Of a stretch of 64,000 nt of DNA, positions 36,320-46,666 are shown piece after piece (within the stretch, counting starts at the first letter, position 1; the number at the start of each line of letters is the position of its first letter). The stretch is from the NCBI GenBank assembly GCA_030696525.1, contig JAUYSB010000021.1:1-64000 (forward strand). The letters are read 5' to 3'. A program made the translations under genes and the position numbers. Under the pieces are notes generated by a model, which did not search any database, was not told the origin of the DNA, and worked only from the letters and a program-made list of their open reading frames with translations. Source of the stretch: Hydrogenophaga sp. GTDB lineage: Bacteria > Pseudomonadota > Gammaproteobacteria > Burkholderiales > Burkholderiaceae_C.

Positions 36320-37006
36320 TCAGCCTCCGCGTGGCGCGCGTGCGGGCACCTGCTTGAGCTGCGCCAGGGTTTCCTCGATGGTCAGCACATCGGCGTACTT
36401 GAGGGCCATGTCGTACAGGTTGGAGAAGTGCGGGCTCTCGTGTTTGTCGGCCACACACTCCTCGGGCACGATGGTGCGGAAGCTGCGCTGCAGGCTGTCC
36501 ACCACGGTGGCCCGCACGCAACCCGAGGTGGAGCCGCCGGTGACCACCACCGTGTCCACCCCGTGGAAGGTGAAGAGACTGCCGAGGTTGGTCTCGAAGA
36601 AGGCCGAGGCCATGCGCTTGTTGATGATGATGTCGCGCTGGTGGTCGATCACGAGGCGGTCATCGAACTCCGAACGGCGGCTGCCGACCTTGATGTTCTG
36701 CAGCGAGTCGGGCGTGTGGGTGCGGGTGCCCCAGATGCCGCAGTCCTCGCCCGAGTCCATATAGGCCACGTAGGTCCAGACCACAGGGAATCCGCGTGCG
36801 CGGAACTCGGCCGCCAACGTGTTGATGTACTCCAGCTGGCGCGGATCGGTCTCGTAGGCGGTGGCAAATTCGCCCACGCAGGTGTAGGCCTTCTGCGGGT
36901 CCACGTTGATCAGCGCCGGCATGCGACCGAAACCGAATCGCTTGCGGGTGGGATTGGCCTTCACTTCGGCAAACAGTTGCCGGGCGGTCTTGTCGGAGGT
37001 TTGCAT
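36320..37006 (-). CDS. Isochorismatase-family amidohydrolase (N-carbamoylsarcosine amidase-like)
   Basis: MPALINVDPQKAYTC..KRMASAFFETNLGSLFTFHGVDTVVVTGGSTSGCVRATVVDSLQRSFRTIVPEECV. Confidence 0.9.
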   Translation of the reverse strand: MQTSDKTARQLFAEVKANPTRKRFGFGRMPALINVDPQKAYTCVGEFATAYETDPRQLEYINTLAAEFRARGFPVVWTYVAYMDSGEDCGIWGTRTHTPDSLQNIKVGSRRSEFDDRLVIDHQRDIIINKRMASAFFETNLGSLFTFHGVDTVVVTGGSTSGCVRATVVDSLQRSFRTIVPEECVADKHESPHFSNLYDMALKYADVLTIEETLAQLKQVPARAPRGG

Positions 37007-37069
37007 GGCGGGTACTTTTGAGTCAAACAATCAGGCGTCGAAGTGGGTAGGAATACTGCATCCCTCTAT

Positions 37070-37089
37070 TTGTTCTGTCAATAGAACAT
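37070..37089. promoter_or_regulatory. Palindromic operator copy 2
   Basis: TTGTTCT-GTCAAT-AGAACAT; minus strand contains TTGACA (a perfect -35) within the palindrome, upstream of the 37006 gene. Confidence 0.7.
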
Positions 37090-37101
37090 TTGACATCGCC
37101 G

Positions 37102-38463
37102 TCAGCGCAACGGCACCCGGCGCAGGAGCTGCAGCCAGTCGCCCAGGCCCCCCTGGCCCCGCGTGAGCGCCAACGTACCGTGCAGCACCCGCTCGGCGTG
37201 CGCCTCGGGCCACACGCGGGTGCACAGCTCCATGAACTTGGCGCCCAGTTCCTGCGCTGTGTAGGGCGAGGCGTCGTCGCCGCGGTTGACGCCCACCTCG
37301 GCCTGCAGCACGCGGCCGTCAGTGGTGGTGATGCGCACCAGCGCAGGGCGCTCCTGGGGCAGGCGCGCGGTCATGGCGGGGTCCTCCTGCACCGACACCC
37401 GCTGGGCCAGCGCCAGCACGCGCTCGTCGCGCACCGCGTCCCAGGTGAAGCTGGCCATGCCGCTGCTGCCGTGGATGAGGCGCGTGGCCACCGCGAAGGG
37501 CACCGAGAACTTGGCCGCCAGCGTGTTGCGCGGCGCAGGGTCGCTCAGCTCGGCGGCCAGGCTGTAGGTGCGCACCTCCACCCGCGCCACCTGCTCGGCC
37601 GCCGGCAGGCCATCGCGCTGGTCCAGCAGATCGAGCGCGTCCAGGGTGCCGTGGTTGTAGCGGCAGCACGAGTGGCGCTTGAAGTAGTTGTGCGACACAT
37701 GCCAGTCGGAGCCCAGCTCGCGCAGCAGCTCGGCGCTGTCGTAGCGCTCCGAGACAATCTGCCCGAACAGCGAAGCCACACCGTCGCGCTCGCCGGTGAA
37801 GCCACAGGCCGCCAGCTGCGCGGCCAGCATGCCGTTGTGGTTGCTCAGACCCGCGTAGACGTTGCGCACCAGACCGCCCTCCAGCATCGTCTTCTTGGAC
37901 GTGGCGATGGTCATGGAGGCGCTGACGTTGATGGCCTCCTTCATCAGCGCCGGCGTGTGGCCGTGCGCGCGCGCACAGGCCGCGGCCGCGCCGATGGTGC
38001 CCCAGGTGCCATGGGGGTGCATGGCACTGCGCAGTTGTGACGCCGCGCCGATGCGCGAGCCGACCTCGTAGCCCACCACCAGCGCGGCCAGAAAATCCGA
38101 CCGCTCCAGCCGCTGGGTGTCGGCCAGGGCCAACAAGGCGGGCAACACGTGCACGGCGGGGTGGCCGCGCGAGAAGCGGTTGCCTTCGTCCATTTCGAGG
38201 AAGGTGCCCGCCGTGCCGTTGATGAGTGCGGCCATGGCCGGCTGTGTGCACCGGCCCAAGCCCACCAGGGTGGCGCCCCCGCTGGCCGTCTGGCGCGCCG
38301 CCCACTGGCGCAGTTCGGGCTCGACGGAGCCCGCCACGATGGCAGCCACCGTGTCGGCCAGTACCCAGCCGATGTGGCTGCGCAGATCGGCGGGCAGGGT
38401 GTCGTACCGCAGGCCGGCGGCCCAGTCGCTCAGCACGTGCAAGGTGTCGGTGGAGGTGTTCAC
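37102..38463 (-). CDS. MmgE/PrpD family protein
   Basis: TVAAIVAGSVEPELRQWAARQTASGGATLVGLG...ALINGTAGTFLEMDEGNRFSRGHPAVHVLPALLALA. Confidence 0.9.
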   Translation of the reverse strand: MNTSTDTLHVLSDWAAGLRYDTLPADLRSHIGWVLADTVAAIVAGSVEPELRQWAARQTASGGATLVGLGRCTQPAMAALINGTAGTFLEMDEGNRFSRGHPAVHVLPALLALADTQRLERSDFLAALVVGYEVGSRIGAASQLRSAMHPHGTWGTIGAAAACARAHGHTPALMKEAINVSASMTIATSKKTMLEGGLVRNVYAGLSNHNGMLAAQLAACGFTGERDGVASLFGQIVSERYDSAELLRELGSDWHVSHNYFKRHSCCRYNHGTLDALDLLDQRDGLPAAEQVARVEVRTYSLAAELSDPAPRNTLAAKFSVPFAVATRLIHGSSGMASFTWDAVRDERVLALAQRVSVQEDPAMTARLPQERPALVRITTTDGRVLQAEVGVNRGDDASPYTAQELGAKFMELCTRVWPEAHAERVLHGTLALTRGQGGLGDWLQLLRRVPLR

Positions 38464-39386
38464 GGTGTGGGGGTTGAATCCGAGGTGTTGGAAAAGCGCG
38501 CCGCTTGGGGCAGCAGCAGTTCAGCCGGCTGCACCCAGGCCACGCCGTCGTGCGCGCGCAGTGTCTGCAGCAGGCCACGCAGCGCGCCGATGCGGCTGGG
38601 CATGCCACACACCCAAGGGTGCAGGGCCAGGCCAAACACCGCACCGCGGCGGTGCGCCACACACTCGTGCTGCAGCCGCCCGAAAGCCTGCCGCGCCAAG
38701 TCGGCGTGAGCGGCCGGCGTCAGGTGGCGCAGCCACTGGCACTGCACATCGTCCCACTCGGCAGACAGCGGGATCGCGGTCAGCGCGGGCGTGGTGCGCA
38801 GGGCATAGGGCTGGTCGTCGTTGCACCAGTCGAGTGTGTAGCGCAGGCCCGCCGCGGCCAGCAGCTCGAAGGTGTCGGGGCTGGTGCCCCAGTCCTGGCT
38901 CAGCCAGCCCAGAGGGCGCGCGCCCAGCACCTCGTCGAAGGCGGCCAGGCTGCGCGCGATGTGATCACGCTGCGCCTCGTGTGGCATGTCGCCGTGCATC
39001 AGGTCGTTGGCGGCCAGTCCGTGGCCGATGAATTCACAGCCTTGCGCCGCCAGGCGCCGCGCAAGTTCAGGCAGCCGCAGCAGGGCCCGCGCATTGGCCG
39101 CCACCGCCGGTGTGATGCCGGCCTCGCGCAGCGCGTCGAGCACCCGGAACAGGCCCAGCCGCAAGCCGTATTCGCGCTGGGTCCAGCTCCGGTAGTCGGG
39201 ACTGAAGCTGCCGAACTCGCCCACAAAACGCGGGTCTCGCAGCGCGTCGGGAATGGGCTCGGCGTCCCAGTGCTCCAGGCACAGCACCACGAAGGCATGC
39301 AGTCGCGGCCCCTGCGCAAACGCCACCGCCAGGCGCCGGGGCAAGGCCGAGTAGCCGTAGTGGGCGTGGTCCATGGAGCGAGACAT
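38460..39386 (-). CDS. Polysaccharide deacetylase-family protein (PuuE/imidase-like), paralog 4
   Basis: YSALPRRLAVAFAQGPRLHAFVVLCLEHWDA..EYGLRLGLFRVLDALREAG..EFIGHGLAANDLMHGDMPHEAQRDHI..GWLSQDWGTSPDTFELLAAAG. Confidence 0.85.
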   Translation of the reverse strand: MSRSMDHAHYGYSALPRRLAVAFAQGPRLHAFVVLCLEHWDAEPIPDALRDPRFVGEFGSFSPDYRSWTQREYGLRLGLFRVLDALREAGITPAVAANARALLRLPELARRLAAQGCEFIGHGLAANDLMHGDMPHEAQRDHIARSLAAFDEVLGARPLGWLSQDWGTSPDTFELLAAAGLRYTLDWCNDDQPYALRTTPALTAIPLSAEWDDVQCQWLRHLTPAAHADLARQAFGRLQHECVAHRRGAVFGLALHPWVCGMPSRIGALRGLLQTLRAHDGVAWVQPAELLLPQAARFSNTSDSTPTP

Positions 39387-39448
39387 TTTTGAGGGTTTCT
39401 CTGGCGCGGGTCTTGACACCGCGTTGCCATCGATTCATAGTCTAGCCC

Positions 39449-39472
39449 AATTGTTCTATGTTTAGAACAATT
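39449..39472. promoter_or_regulatory. Palindromic operator copy 1 in divergent promoter region
   Basis: AATTGTTCTA-TGTT-TAGAACAATT perfect 10-bp arms between divergent genes at 39386(-) and 39504(+). Confidence 0.8.
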
Positions 39473-39503
39473 TAATCCACCCCCACTTCCCCGAGGACAC
39501 GCC

Positions 39504-40721
39504 ATGACTTCCAACGCTCATCTGTCTCGCCGATTGATTCTCCAGGCTGGTGCGGCCAGCACCGTTCTGGGTGCGCCCGGTGTGCTGTTCGCGCAACCCA
39601 AACCCATCAAGATCGGCCTGGTGCATCCGGTCAGCGGCGGCCTGGCGTACAGCGGCGGTCAAGGCCGTCTGGGCTGCCAACTGGCCATCGACGCCATCAA
39701 CGCGGCCGGTGGCATCAAGTCCATGGGGGGTGCCAAGCTCGAGGCGGCGCTGGGTGATTCGCAGTCGCGCCCCGAGGTCGGTGTGTCCGAGGTCGAGCGC
39801 CTGCATGGCGAGGGCGTGTCGGCCTACGTGGGCTGCTTCTCCAGCGCCATCGCGCTGCCGGCCACCCAGGCCGCGGCCAAGTACAACACGCCCTTCCTGA
39901 TCGACGTCGGTGTGTCCGACAACATCGTCAACCGCGGCCTCAAGAACGTGTTCCGTCTGGCGCCCGGTTTCGGCAAGTGTGTGGACGACGCCATCATGGC
40001 GCTGGGCCAGGTCAATACGGCGGCCGGCAATGTGGCCAAGACCGCGGTGCTGATCCACGAAGAATCCGAGTTCGGCACCGGCACCGCGCGGCTGCTGGCC
40101 GGCAAGCTGCCGTCGATCAACATCCAGGCGGTGGAGACCATCAAACACGCCAACCCCACACGCGACTTCTCCAACGTGGCGCTGCGCATCCGCAGCCTCA
40201 AGCCCGATGTCGTGATCATGAGCAACTACCAGAACGAGTACGTGCTGCTGGCCCGCAGCCTGCACCAGCAGCGCATCGACGTGGCGGCCATGTTCAGCGT
40301 GCTGGGCGGCGGCTTCAACTACCGCCTGGTCAAGGAGCAGCCCCAGGTGGCGCAGCACATGATGGACTTCAACCACTGGTTCGACCCCAAGAACCCCAAG
40401 GCGCTGGAGATGAAGCGCAAGGTGGAAGCCACGGGCAACCTGTTCACCTTCGAGGTCTACTGCGGCTGGAACTCGGTGATGCTGTACGCCGACGCCCTGG
40501 AGCGCGCCGCCACCGCCGACAAGGAAAAAGTGATCGCCGCGCTGGAGAGCAGCACCTGGTCCAACCACTTCATGCCCTACGGCACCACCAAGTTCGTCAA
40601 CGGCCAGAACACCGGTGGCACCGGCGTGCTGCTGCAGGCGTCCACCACCGACATCGAGACGGTCTGGCCCAACCAGTTCGCCTCCGCCAAGGCGGTCTTC
40701 CCCCGCCCCAAGCTGAGCTGA
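39504..40721 (+). CDS. LIV-type ABC transporter substrate-binding protein
   Basis: Signal peptide; KPIKIGLVHPVSGGLAYSGGQGRLGCQLAIDAINAAGGI; Peripla_BP_6 pattern. Confidence 0.93.
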   Translation: MTSNAHLSRRLILQAGAASTVLGAPGVLFAQPKPIKIGLVHPVSGGLAYSGGQGRLGCQLAIDAINAAGGIKSMGGAKLEAALGDSQSRPEVGVSEVERLHGEGVSAYVGCFSSAIALPATQAAAKYNTPFLIDVGVSDNIVNRGLKNVFRLAPGFGKCVDDAIMALGQVNTAAGNVAKTAVLIHEESEFGTGTARLLAGKLPSINIQAVETIKHANPTRDFSNVALRIRSLKPDVVIMSNYQNEYVLLARSLHQQRIDVAAMFSVLGGGFNYRLVKEQPQVAQHMMDFNHWFDPKNPKALEMKRKVEATGNLFTFEVYCGWNSVMLYADALERAATADKEKVIAALESSTWSNHFMPYGTTKFVNGQNTGGTGVLLQASTTDIETVWPNQFASAKAVFPRPKLS

Positions 40722-40727
40722 TGACAC

Positions 40728-40792
40728 CGCGCCCGACCGCTGGGCGCGCATGAATTTTTGAGGCAGCACACACCCGCCCCCGCAGGCGGGTG
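40728..40792 (+). terminator. Tandem hairpins between binding protein and permease genes (attenuator or processing site)
   Basis: CGCGCCC-gaccgct-GGGCGCG (40728-40748) and CACCCGCC-cccgca-GGCGGGTG (40771-40792), both perfect stems. Confidence 0.5.
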
Positions 40793-40829
40793 GTGGCCGC
40801 TTTGCGCCCATCCGAACCGGGGAACTCCT

Positions 40830-41699
40830 TTGGACCTGACCATCCTTGTCTCAGCCGCCCTCAACGGCCTGCTCATCGGGGGCATCTACACCCTGGTGGC
40901 GTCGGGCCTCACCTTGATCTACGGCGTGCTGCACATCATCAACTTCGCCCACGGCAGCATGCTCATGTTGGCCATGTTCGGCGTCTACTACCTGCTCACC
41001 AAGTTCGGGCTGGACCCCTACCTGTCGCTGCTGGTCATGGTGCCGCTCATGTTTGCGCTGGGCTACCTGCTCTACAAGGGGCTGATCGGCAAACTGGCCA
41101 AGGGCAAGGACGAGAACATCCTGCTCATCACGCTGGGCCTGTCCATCCTGATCGAAAACCTGGCGCTGATGTTCTTCAAGGGCGACACGCGCACCATCTC
41201 GGTGTCCTACTCCGACACCATGGTCGATCTCGGCCCCCATCTGGTGTCCTTGCCCAAGATCATTTCCTTCGTCGCCGCCATGGCCTTGTGCGCGGTGCTG
41301 GGGCTGGTGATCCAGCGCACCGACATCGGCAAGGCCATCCGCGCGGTGGCCAAGGAACGTGTGGGTGCGCGCCTGGTGGGCATCGACGTGGACCGCGTGT
41401 TTGCCATCTCCTACGGTATCGGGCTGGCCACGCTGGGCGCAGCGGCCTGTCTGCTCATGCCGATCTTCTACGTCTCACCCACCACCGGGCACGTGTTCGT
41501 GCTGGTGGCCTTCACCGTGGTGGTGCTGGGCGGCATGGGCAGCTTCCTGGGCGCGGTGATCGGCGGCCTGCTGGTGGGGCTCACCGAGTCCTTCGGCGGT
41601 CTCTTCCTGGGCGAGAGCCTGGGTCAGATCGGCATCTCGCTGATCTTCATCCTGATCCTGCTGTTCCGCCCCTCGGGCCTGTTTGGAGCCAAACAATGA
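40830..41699 (+). CDS. LIV-type ABC transporter permease (LivH-like)
   Basis: NGLLIGGIYTLVASGLTLIYGVLHIINFAHGSMLMLAMFGVYYL; likely TTG start at 40830. Confidence 0.9.
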   Translation: MDLTILVSAALNGLLIGGIYTLVASGLTLIYGVLHIINFAHGSMLMLAMFGVYYLLTKFGLDPYLSLLVMVPLMFALGYLLYKGLIGKLAKGKDENILLITLGLSILIENLALMFFKGDTRTISVSYSDTMVDLGPHLVSLPKIISFVAAMALCAVLGLVIQRTDIGKAIRAVAKERVGARLVGIDVDRVFAISYGIGLATLGAAACLLMPIFYVSPTTGHVFVLVAFTVVVLGGMGSFLGAVIGGLLVGLTESFGGLFLGESLGQIGISLIFILILLFRPSGLFGAKQ

Positions 41700-42678
41700 A
41701 CACGCTCAGCCGCAACCAAGGCTGGATGCTGCACGGCGGCCTGCTGGCCATCGCCGTGGCCTTTCCCTTCGTCTTCTCGTCCTCGTTCGCGGTCAACTTC
41801 GGGGTGCTGGCCCTGTTCTACGCCTTCATCGGCCAGTCGTGGAACATCGCCGGCGGCTTTGCCGGCCAGCTGTCTTTTGGCCACGTGGTGTTTTTTGGTG
41901 CCGGCGCCTACGCCTCCACCATCCTGCAACTGCGCTTCGGCTTCAACCCCTGGATGGGGCTGCCGGCCAGTGCGCTGGCGGGGGGGCTGGTCGGCTTCGT
42001 GATCGCCTTCCTGTCGTTCCGTGCCGGCCTCAAGGGCTCCTACTTTGCCCTCATCACCCTGGCCTTTGCCGAGGTGCTGCGCATCGTGGCCAACTCGGTG
42101 GAGATCACCGGCGGTGGCCTGGGCCTGCTGATCCCGGCCAAACCCAGCGCGGCCAACTTCCAGTTTCCCGAACGCATCGGTTTCTACTTCGTGATCCTGG
42201 CGCTCACGGTGCTGTCCATCGCCATCGCCATCTGGCTCAAGCACTCGCGTTTCGGCGCGCAGCTCGCAGCCATCCGCGAAAACGAAGACGCCGCACGCGC
42301 GCTGGGCATCAACATCTTCAACGAAAAGGTCAAGGTGCTGATGCTCTCGGGCGCGCTGTGTGGCATGGGTGGCGCCTTCTTCTCGCAGTATTTCCTCTAC
42401 ATCGACCCGACCATCGTCTTCGGCGTGGACAAGTCGGTGGAGATGCTGCTGGTCAGCATGGTGGGCGGTGCCGGCACGGTGTATGGCCCGCTCATCGGTG
42501 CGGTGCTGCTGGCCGCGGTGGGCGACGCCGCGCGGGTGCTGACCAACGTGCAAGGCCTGTCGCTGGTGATCTACGGCACGCTGCTGGTGGTCATCATCGC
42601 CTTCCTGCCCAACGGGCTGATCGATCTGTTCCAGCGCCTGTTCAAACGACGCAACGGCGCCGGCCGCAAAGGGGACGC

Positions 42679-42682
<4 letters not shown>
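41696..42682 (+). CDS. LIV-type ABC transporter permease (LivM-like)
   Basis: FYAFIGQSWNIAGGFAGQLSFGHVVFFGAGAYAS; IRENEDAARALGINIFNEKVKVLMLSGALCGMGGAF. Confidence 0.92.
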
Positions 42683-43429
<747 letters not shown>

Positions 43430-43437
<8 letters not shown>

Positions 43438-44131
43438 GATCCGTGGCCTGCGCGCCGGCTATGGCAAGGTCGAAATCCTGCGCGGCATCGACCTCGATGT
43501 CGGCCAGGGCGAGATCGTCGCCGTGCTGGGCAGCAACGGCGTGGGCAAGTCCACGCTCAACAACAACATCTCGGCTCTGTACCGGCCCTTCTCGGGCTCG
43601 ATCCGCTTCAAGGGCGAGGAGCTGGTCGGGCGCAGCTCCACCGACATCGTCCGACGCGGCGTGATCCATGTGCCCGAAGGCCGGCGCATCTTCCCCAACC
43701 TCAATGTGCTGGAGAACCTCGAACTCGGCAGCCTGGTGCGCGGCACCGCGCGGCGCAAGCAGAACATCGAGCACGTGGTCGGCATCTTTCCGCGCCTGAA
43801 GGAACGCTTCACCCAGCTGGCGGGCACGCTGTCGGGCGGCGAGCAGCAGATGGTGGCCATCGGCCGCGGCCTCATGGGCGAACCCGAGCTGCTGATCATG
43901 GACGAGCCCTCGCTGGGCCTGTCGCCCCTGCTGGTGGAAGAGATGTTCGCGCTGATCCAGCGGATCAACCGCGAAGGCCAGTCCATCCTGCTGATGGAGC
44001 AGAACGCGGTGCAGACGCTGGCCATCGCCCACCGCGGCTACATCATCGAAAACGGCCACGTGGCCATGCAGGGCAAGGCCGCCGACCTGATGCACGACCC
44101 CGACCTGCGCAAGAACTACCTCGGGCTCTGA
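43430..44131 (+). CDS. LIV-type ABC transporter ATPase (LivF-like)
   Basis: [73 protein letters not shown]. Confidence 0.93.
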
Positions 44132-44132
44132 G

Positions 44133-44894
44133 ATGACCACCGCGCCGCCGCCCGAACTGCAAGGCCGCCACATCCTCGTCACGGGTGCCGGCTCGGGCAT
44201 TGGCCTGGCCTGCGTGGCCGTGGCCCAGGCGCGGGGCGCCCGCGTGGCCGCGGTGGTGCAGAACGACGAACAACGCGCCGCGGTGGCTGCTACCGCACCC
44301 GATGCCGAGGTGCTGGTGCAGGACCTGCTGGACGACGCCGGCACCGCCGCCCTGCCCGGGCGCGCTGCGCTGGCGCTGGGCGGGCTCGATGGCCTGGTGT
44401 GCTGCGCTGGCGTCTTCTACAAAAAGGGCTCGGACGACACCGCGCTGCACGAGTGGCGCCACACGCTGGACCTGAACCTCACCAGCAGCTTTGTGCTGAG
44501 CCGCGCCGCCATTGCCCACATGCGCCAGCAGCGTGTGGCCGGCGCCAGCGTGGTGCTCATCAGCAGCCAGATCGGCCACGTGGGGCACGCACGCGGGGCG
44601 GCCTACGCGGCGTCCAAGGCGGGCATCAACGGTTTGGTGCGCTCGCTGGCGCTCGAGTGGGCGGCCGAGGGCGTGCGCGTCAACGCGGTGGGGCCCGGCC
44701 CAGTGGACACACCCATGGTGGCAGCGGCCAAGGCCGACGCCGCCACACTGGCCGCCCTGCAGGCCAGCATCCCGATGGCGCGCCTGGGGCAGCCGCAGGA
44801 GATCGCCGAACTGGTGTCCTTCCTGCTGTCGGGCCGCGCGTCCTTCATCACCGGGCAGCTCATCTGTGCCGACGGTGGCTTCACCGCCCGCTGA
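44133..44894 (+). CDS. SDR family oxidoreductase
   Basis: [66 protein letters not shown]. Confidence 0.92.
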   Translation: MTTAPPPELQGRHILVTGAGSGIGLACVAVAQARGARVAAVVQNDEQRAAVAATAPDAEVLVQDLLDDAGTAALPGRAALALGGLDGLVCCAGVFYKKGSDDTALHEWRHTLDLNLTSSFVLSRAAIAHMRQQRVAGASVVLISSQIGHVGHARGAAYAASKAGINGLVRSLALEWAAEGVRVNAVGPGPVDTPMVAAAKADAATLAALQASIPMARLGQPQEIAELVSFLLSGRASFITGQLICADGGFTAR

Positions 44895-44905
44895 AAGCGT
44901 CTGCC

Positions 44906-45232
44906 ATGGCCCTTGCCACCCACCCCCTTGTGCCGCTGACCGAACTGGCGCCGGTGATCCGCAGCAAGAACGCGGGCCCGACGCAGCTCACGCTGGACCT
45001 GTTCTTCCGCGATGCGGCCGCCTTTGCGCGGGCGGCAGCCAGCCCTGCGCTGCAGACCGCGGCGGTGGCACACCTGTACGACTGTCCGGCGCAAGCGGTG
45101 CAGCGCTTTGAGCTGCCGGCCATCTGCGCCCTGAAGTTCACCCTGCCGCGCCGCGTGTGTGCCGGCACACCGGGCGACGGCGATGTGTACGGCGCGCAGC
45201 AGCACGGTCCCCTGCTGGAGGTGCGGCTTTGA
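44906..45232 (+). CDS. DUF4387-like protein
   Basis: LTELAPVIRSKNAGPTQLTLDLFF...YDCPAQAVQRFELPAICALKFTLPRRVCAGTPGDGDVYGAQQHGPLLEV; precedes AtuA-family gene. Confidence 0.8.
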   Translation: MALATHPLVPLTELAPVIRSKNAGPTQLTLDLFFRDAAAFARAAASPALQTAAVAHLYDCPAQAVQRFELPAICALKFTLPRRVCAGTPGDGDVYGAQQHGPLLEVRL

Positions 45233-46647
45233 CCGAAGCCCTGCACGGCCCGCGCGCCACCCAGCGCCTGCTGCAACGGCACCGCCCCGGTGCTGAGCCA
45301 CTGCGCGTGCTGTCGGCCTCGGGCCAGCTGGGTTATGGCATTCCGGCCGACAGCCTGGCGCGCGGCATGGCGCGCCAACCGCACTTCATCGGCGCCGACA
45401 TGGGCTCCATCGATCCCGGGCCGCACTACCTGGGTTCGGGCACGCTGGCCGCGCCGCTGTCCATGGTCAGACGCGACCTGGCGCTGGTGCTGGACGCGGC
45501 ACTGGGCGCCGGCATTCCGCTGGTGATTGGCAGCGCCGGCACGGCCGGTGCCGCGCCGCACCTGGCAAGCACGGTGGCGGTGCTGCGCGAACTCGCGGCC
45601 GAACGCGGCCACCACCTGCGCCTGACCACCGTGCACAGCGATGTGCCTGCCGACACCGTGGTGCAGGCCCAGCGGGATGGCCGACTGGCGCCCATCGGCC
45701 CCATGGCCGAGCCCAGCGAGGCCGACATCCGCGCCTGCCGCCACATCGTGGCCCAGTGCGGCACCGACACCCTGGCCCGCGCGCTGTCGACCGATCCCGA
45801 CGTGCTGATCGCCGGCCGCGCCTGCGACACCGCCATCTTTGCCGCGCTGCCGCAGCTGCTGGGCTATCCGCTGGGGCTGGCACTGCACATGGCCAAGATC
45901 ATCGAATGCACTTCACTGTGCTGCGTGCCCGGCGGGCGCGACGCCATGCTGGCCGAGCTGGACATGGAAGGCTTCACGCTGGAGAGCATGCACCCGCAGC
46001 GCCACGCCACGCCGGCCTCGGTGGCGGCACACGCGCTGTACGAACAGGCCGACCCGTTTTTTGTCGAAGAGCCCGAGGGCACGCTCGATCTGATTGAGGC
46101 CCGCTACACCGCGCTGGACGCCCACCGCACCCGCGTCAGCGGCGCGCGTTTTGTGCCCCGTGCGCAGCCCAGCCTCAAGATCGAGGGCGCGGCCCGCGTG
46201 GGCGCGCGCGCCGTGCTGCTGGCCGGCGTGGCCGACCCCACGCTGCTGCAACACATCGGCCCCGTGCTGGCCGCCGTGGAAGCCAAAGTGCGCGAGCTGG
46301 TGCCGGGCGACTGGCAGCTTTTCCCCCATGTGTACGGCCACGGCGCGGTGCACCCCCTGCCGCCCGCGCAGCGCAGCAGCCACGAGGCGGGCCTGGTGAT
46401 CGAATGCATCGCGGCCGACGCCGAGCTGGCCCGCACCGTGGCAGCCGTGTTCAAGCAGAACCTGCTGCACCACGGCTACCCGGGTCGCGTGAGCACCGCC
46501 GGCAACCTGGCCTTTGCCTTCACGCCGAGCGAGCTCGACGCGCACGACAGCCACCGTTTCGTGCTCTACCACGTGATGGCGCAGGCGCCCGTGCATGATC
46601 TCTTCCCCGTCACCGTTGAAGACATCAACGGCGGCGCAGCGCACTGA
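45229..46647 (+). CDS. AtuA/DUF1446 family protein (no C-terminal RSGDKGD domain)
   Basis: LRVLSASGQLGYGIPADSLARGMARQPHFIGADMGSIDPGPHYLGSG; TTG start overlapping upstream stop. Confidence 0.8.
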   Translation: MTEALHGPRATQRLLQRHRPGAEPLRVLSASGQLGYGIPADSLARGMARQPHFIGADMGSIDPGPHYLGSGTLAAPLSMVRRDLALVLDAALGAGIPLVIGSAGTAGAAPHLASTVAVLRELAAERGHHLRLTTVHSDVPADTVVQAQRDGRLAPIGPMAEPSEADIRACRHIVAQCGTDTLARALSTDPDVLIAGRACDTAIFAALPQLLGYPLGLALHMAKIIECTSLCCVPGGRDAMLAELDMEGFTLESMHPQRHATPASVAAHALYEQADPFFVEEPEGTLDLIEARYTALDAHRTRVSGARFVPRAQPSLKIEGAARVGARAVLLAGVADPTLLQHIGPVLAAVEAKVRELVPGDWQLFPHVYGHGAVHPLPPAQRSSHEAGLVIECIAADAELARTVAAVFKQNLLHHGYPGRVSTAGNLAFAFTPSELDAHDSHRFVLYHVMAQAPVHDLFPVTVEDINGGAAH

Positions 46648-46666
46648 CAACAAGGGAGGAACACAC

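Noticed and set aside
37319-38662. 447-aa minus-strand ORF overlapping MmgE/PrpD in another frame
   Set aside because: Out-of-frame, Arg/Ala/Gly-rich; PrpD frame carries the family motifs.
32935-39386. Deacetylase cluster as a capsule/peptidoglycan modification locus
   Set aside because: No glycosyltransferases, signal peptides or export genes nearby; neighbours are amidases, PrpD, racemase-fold and transporter genes.
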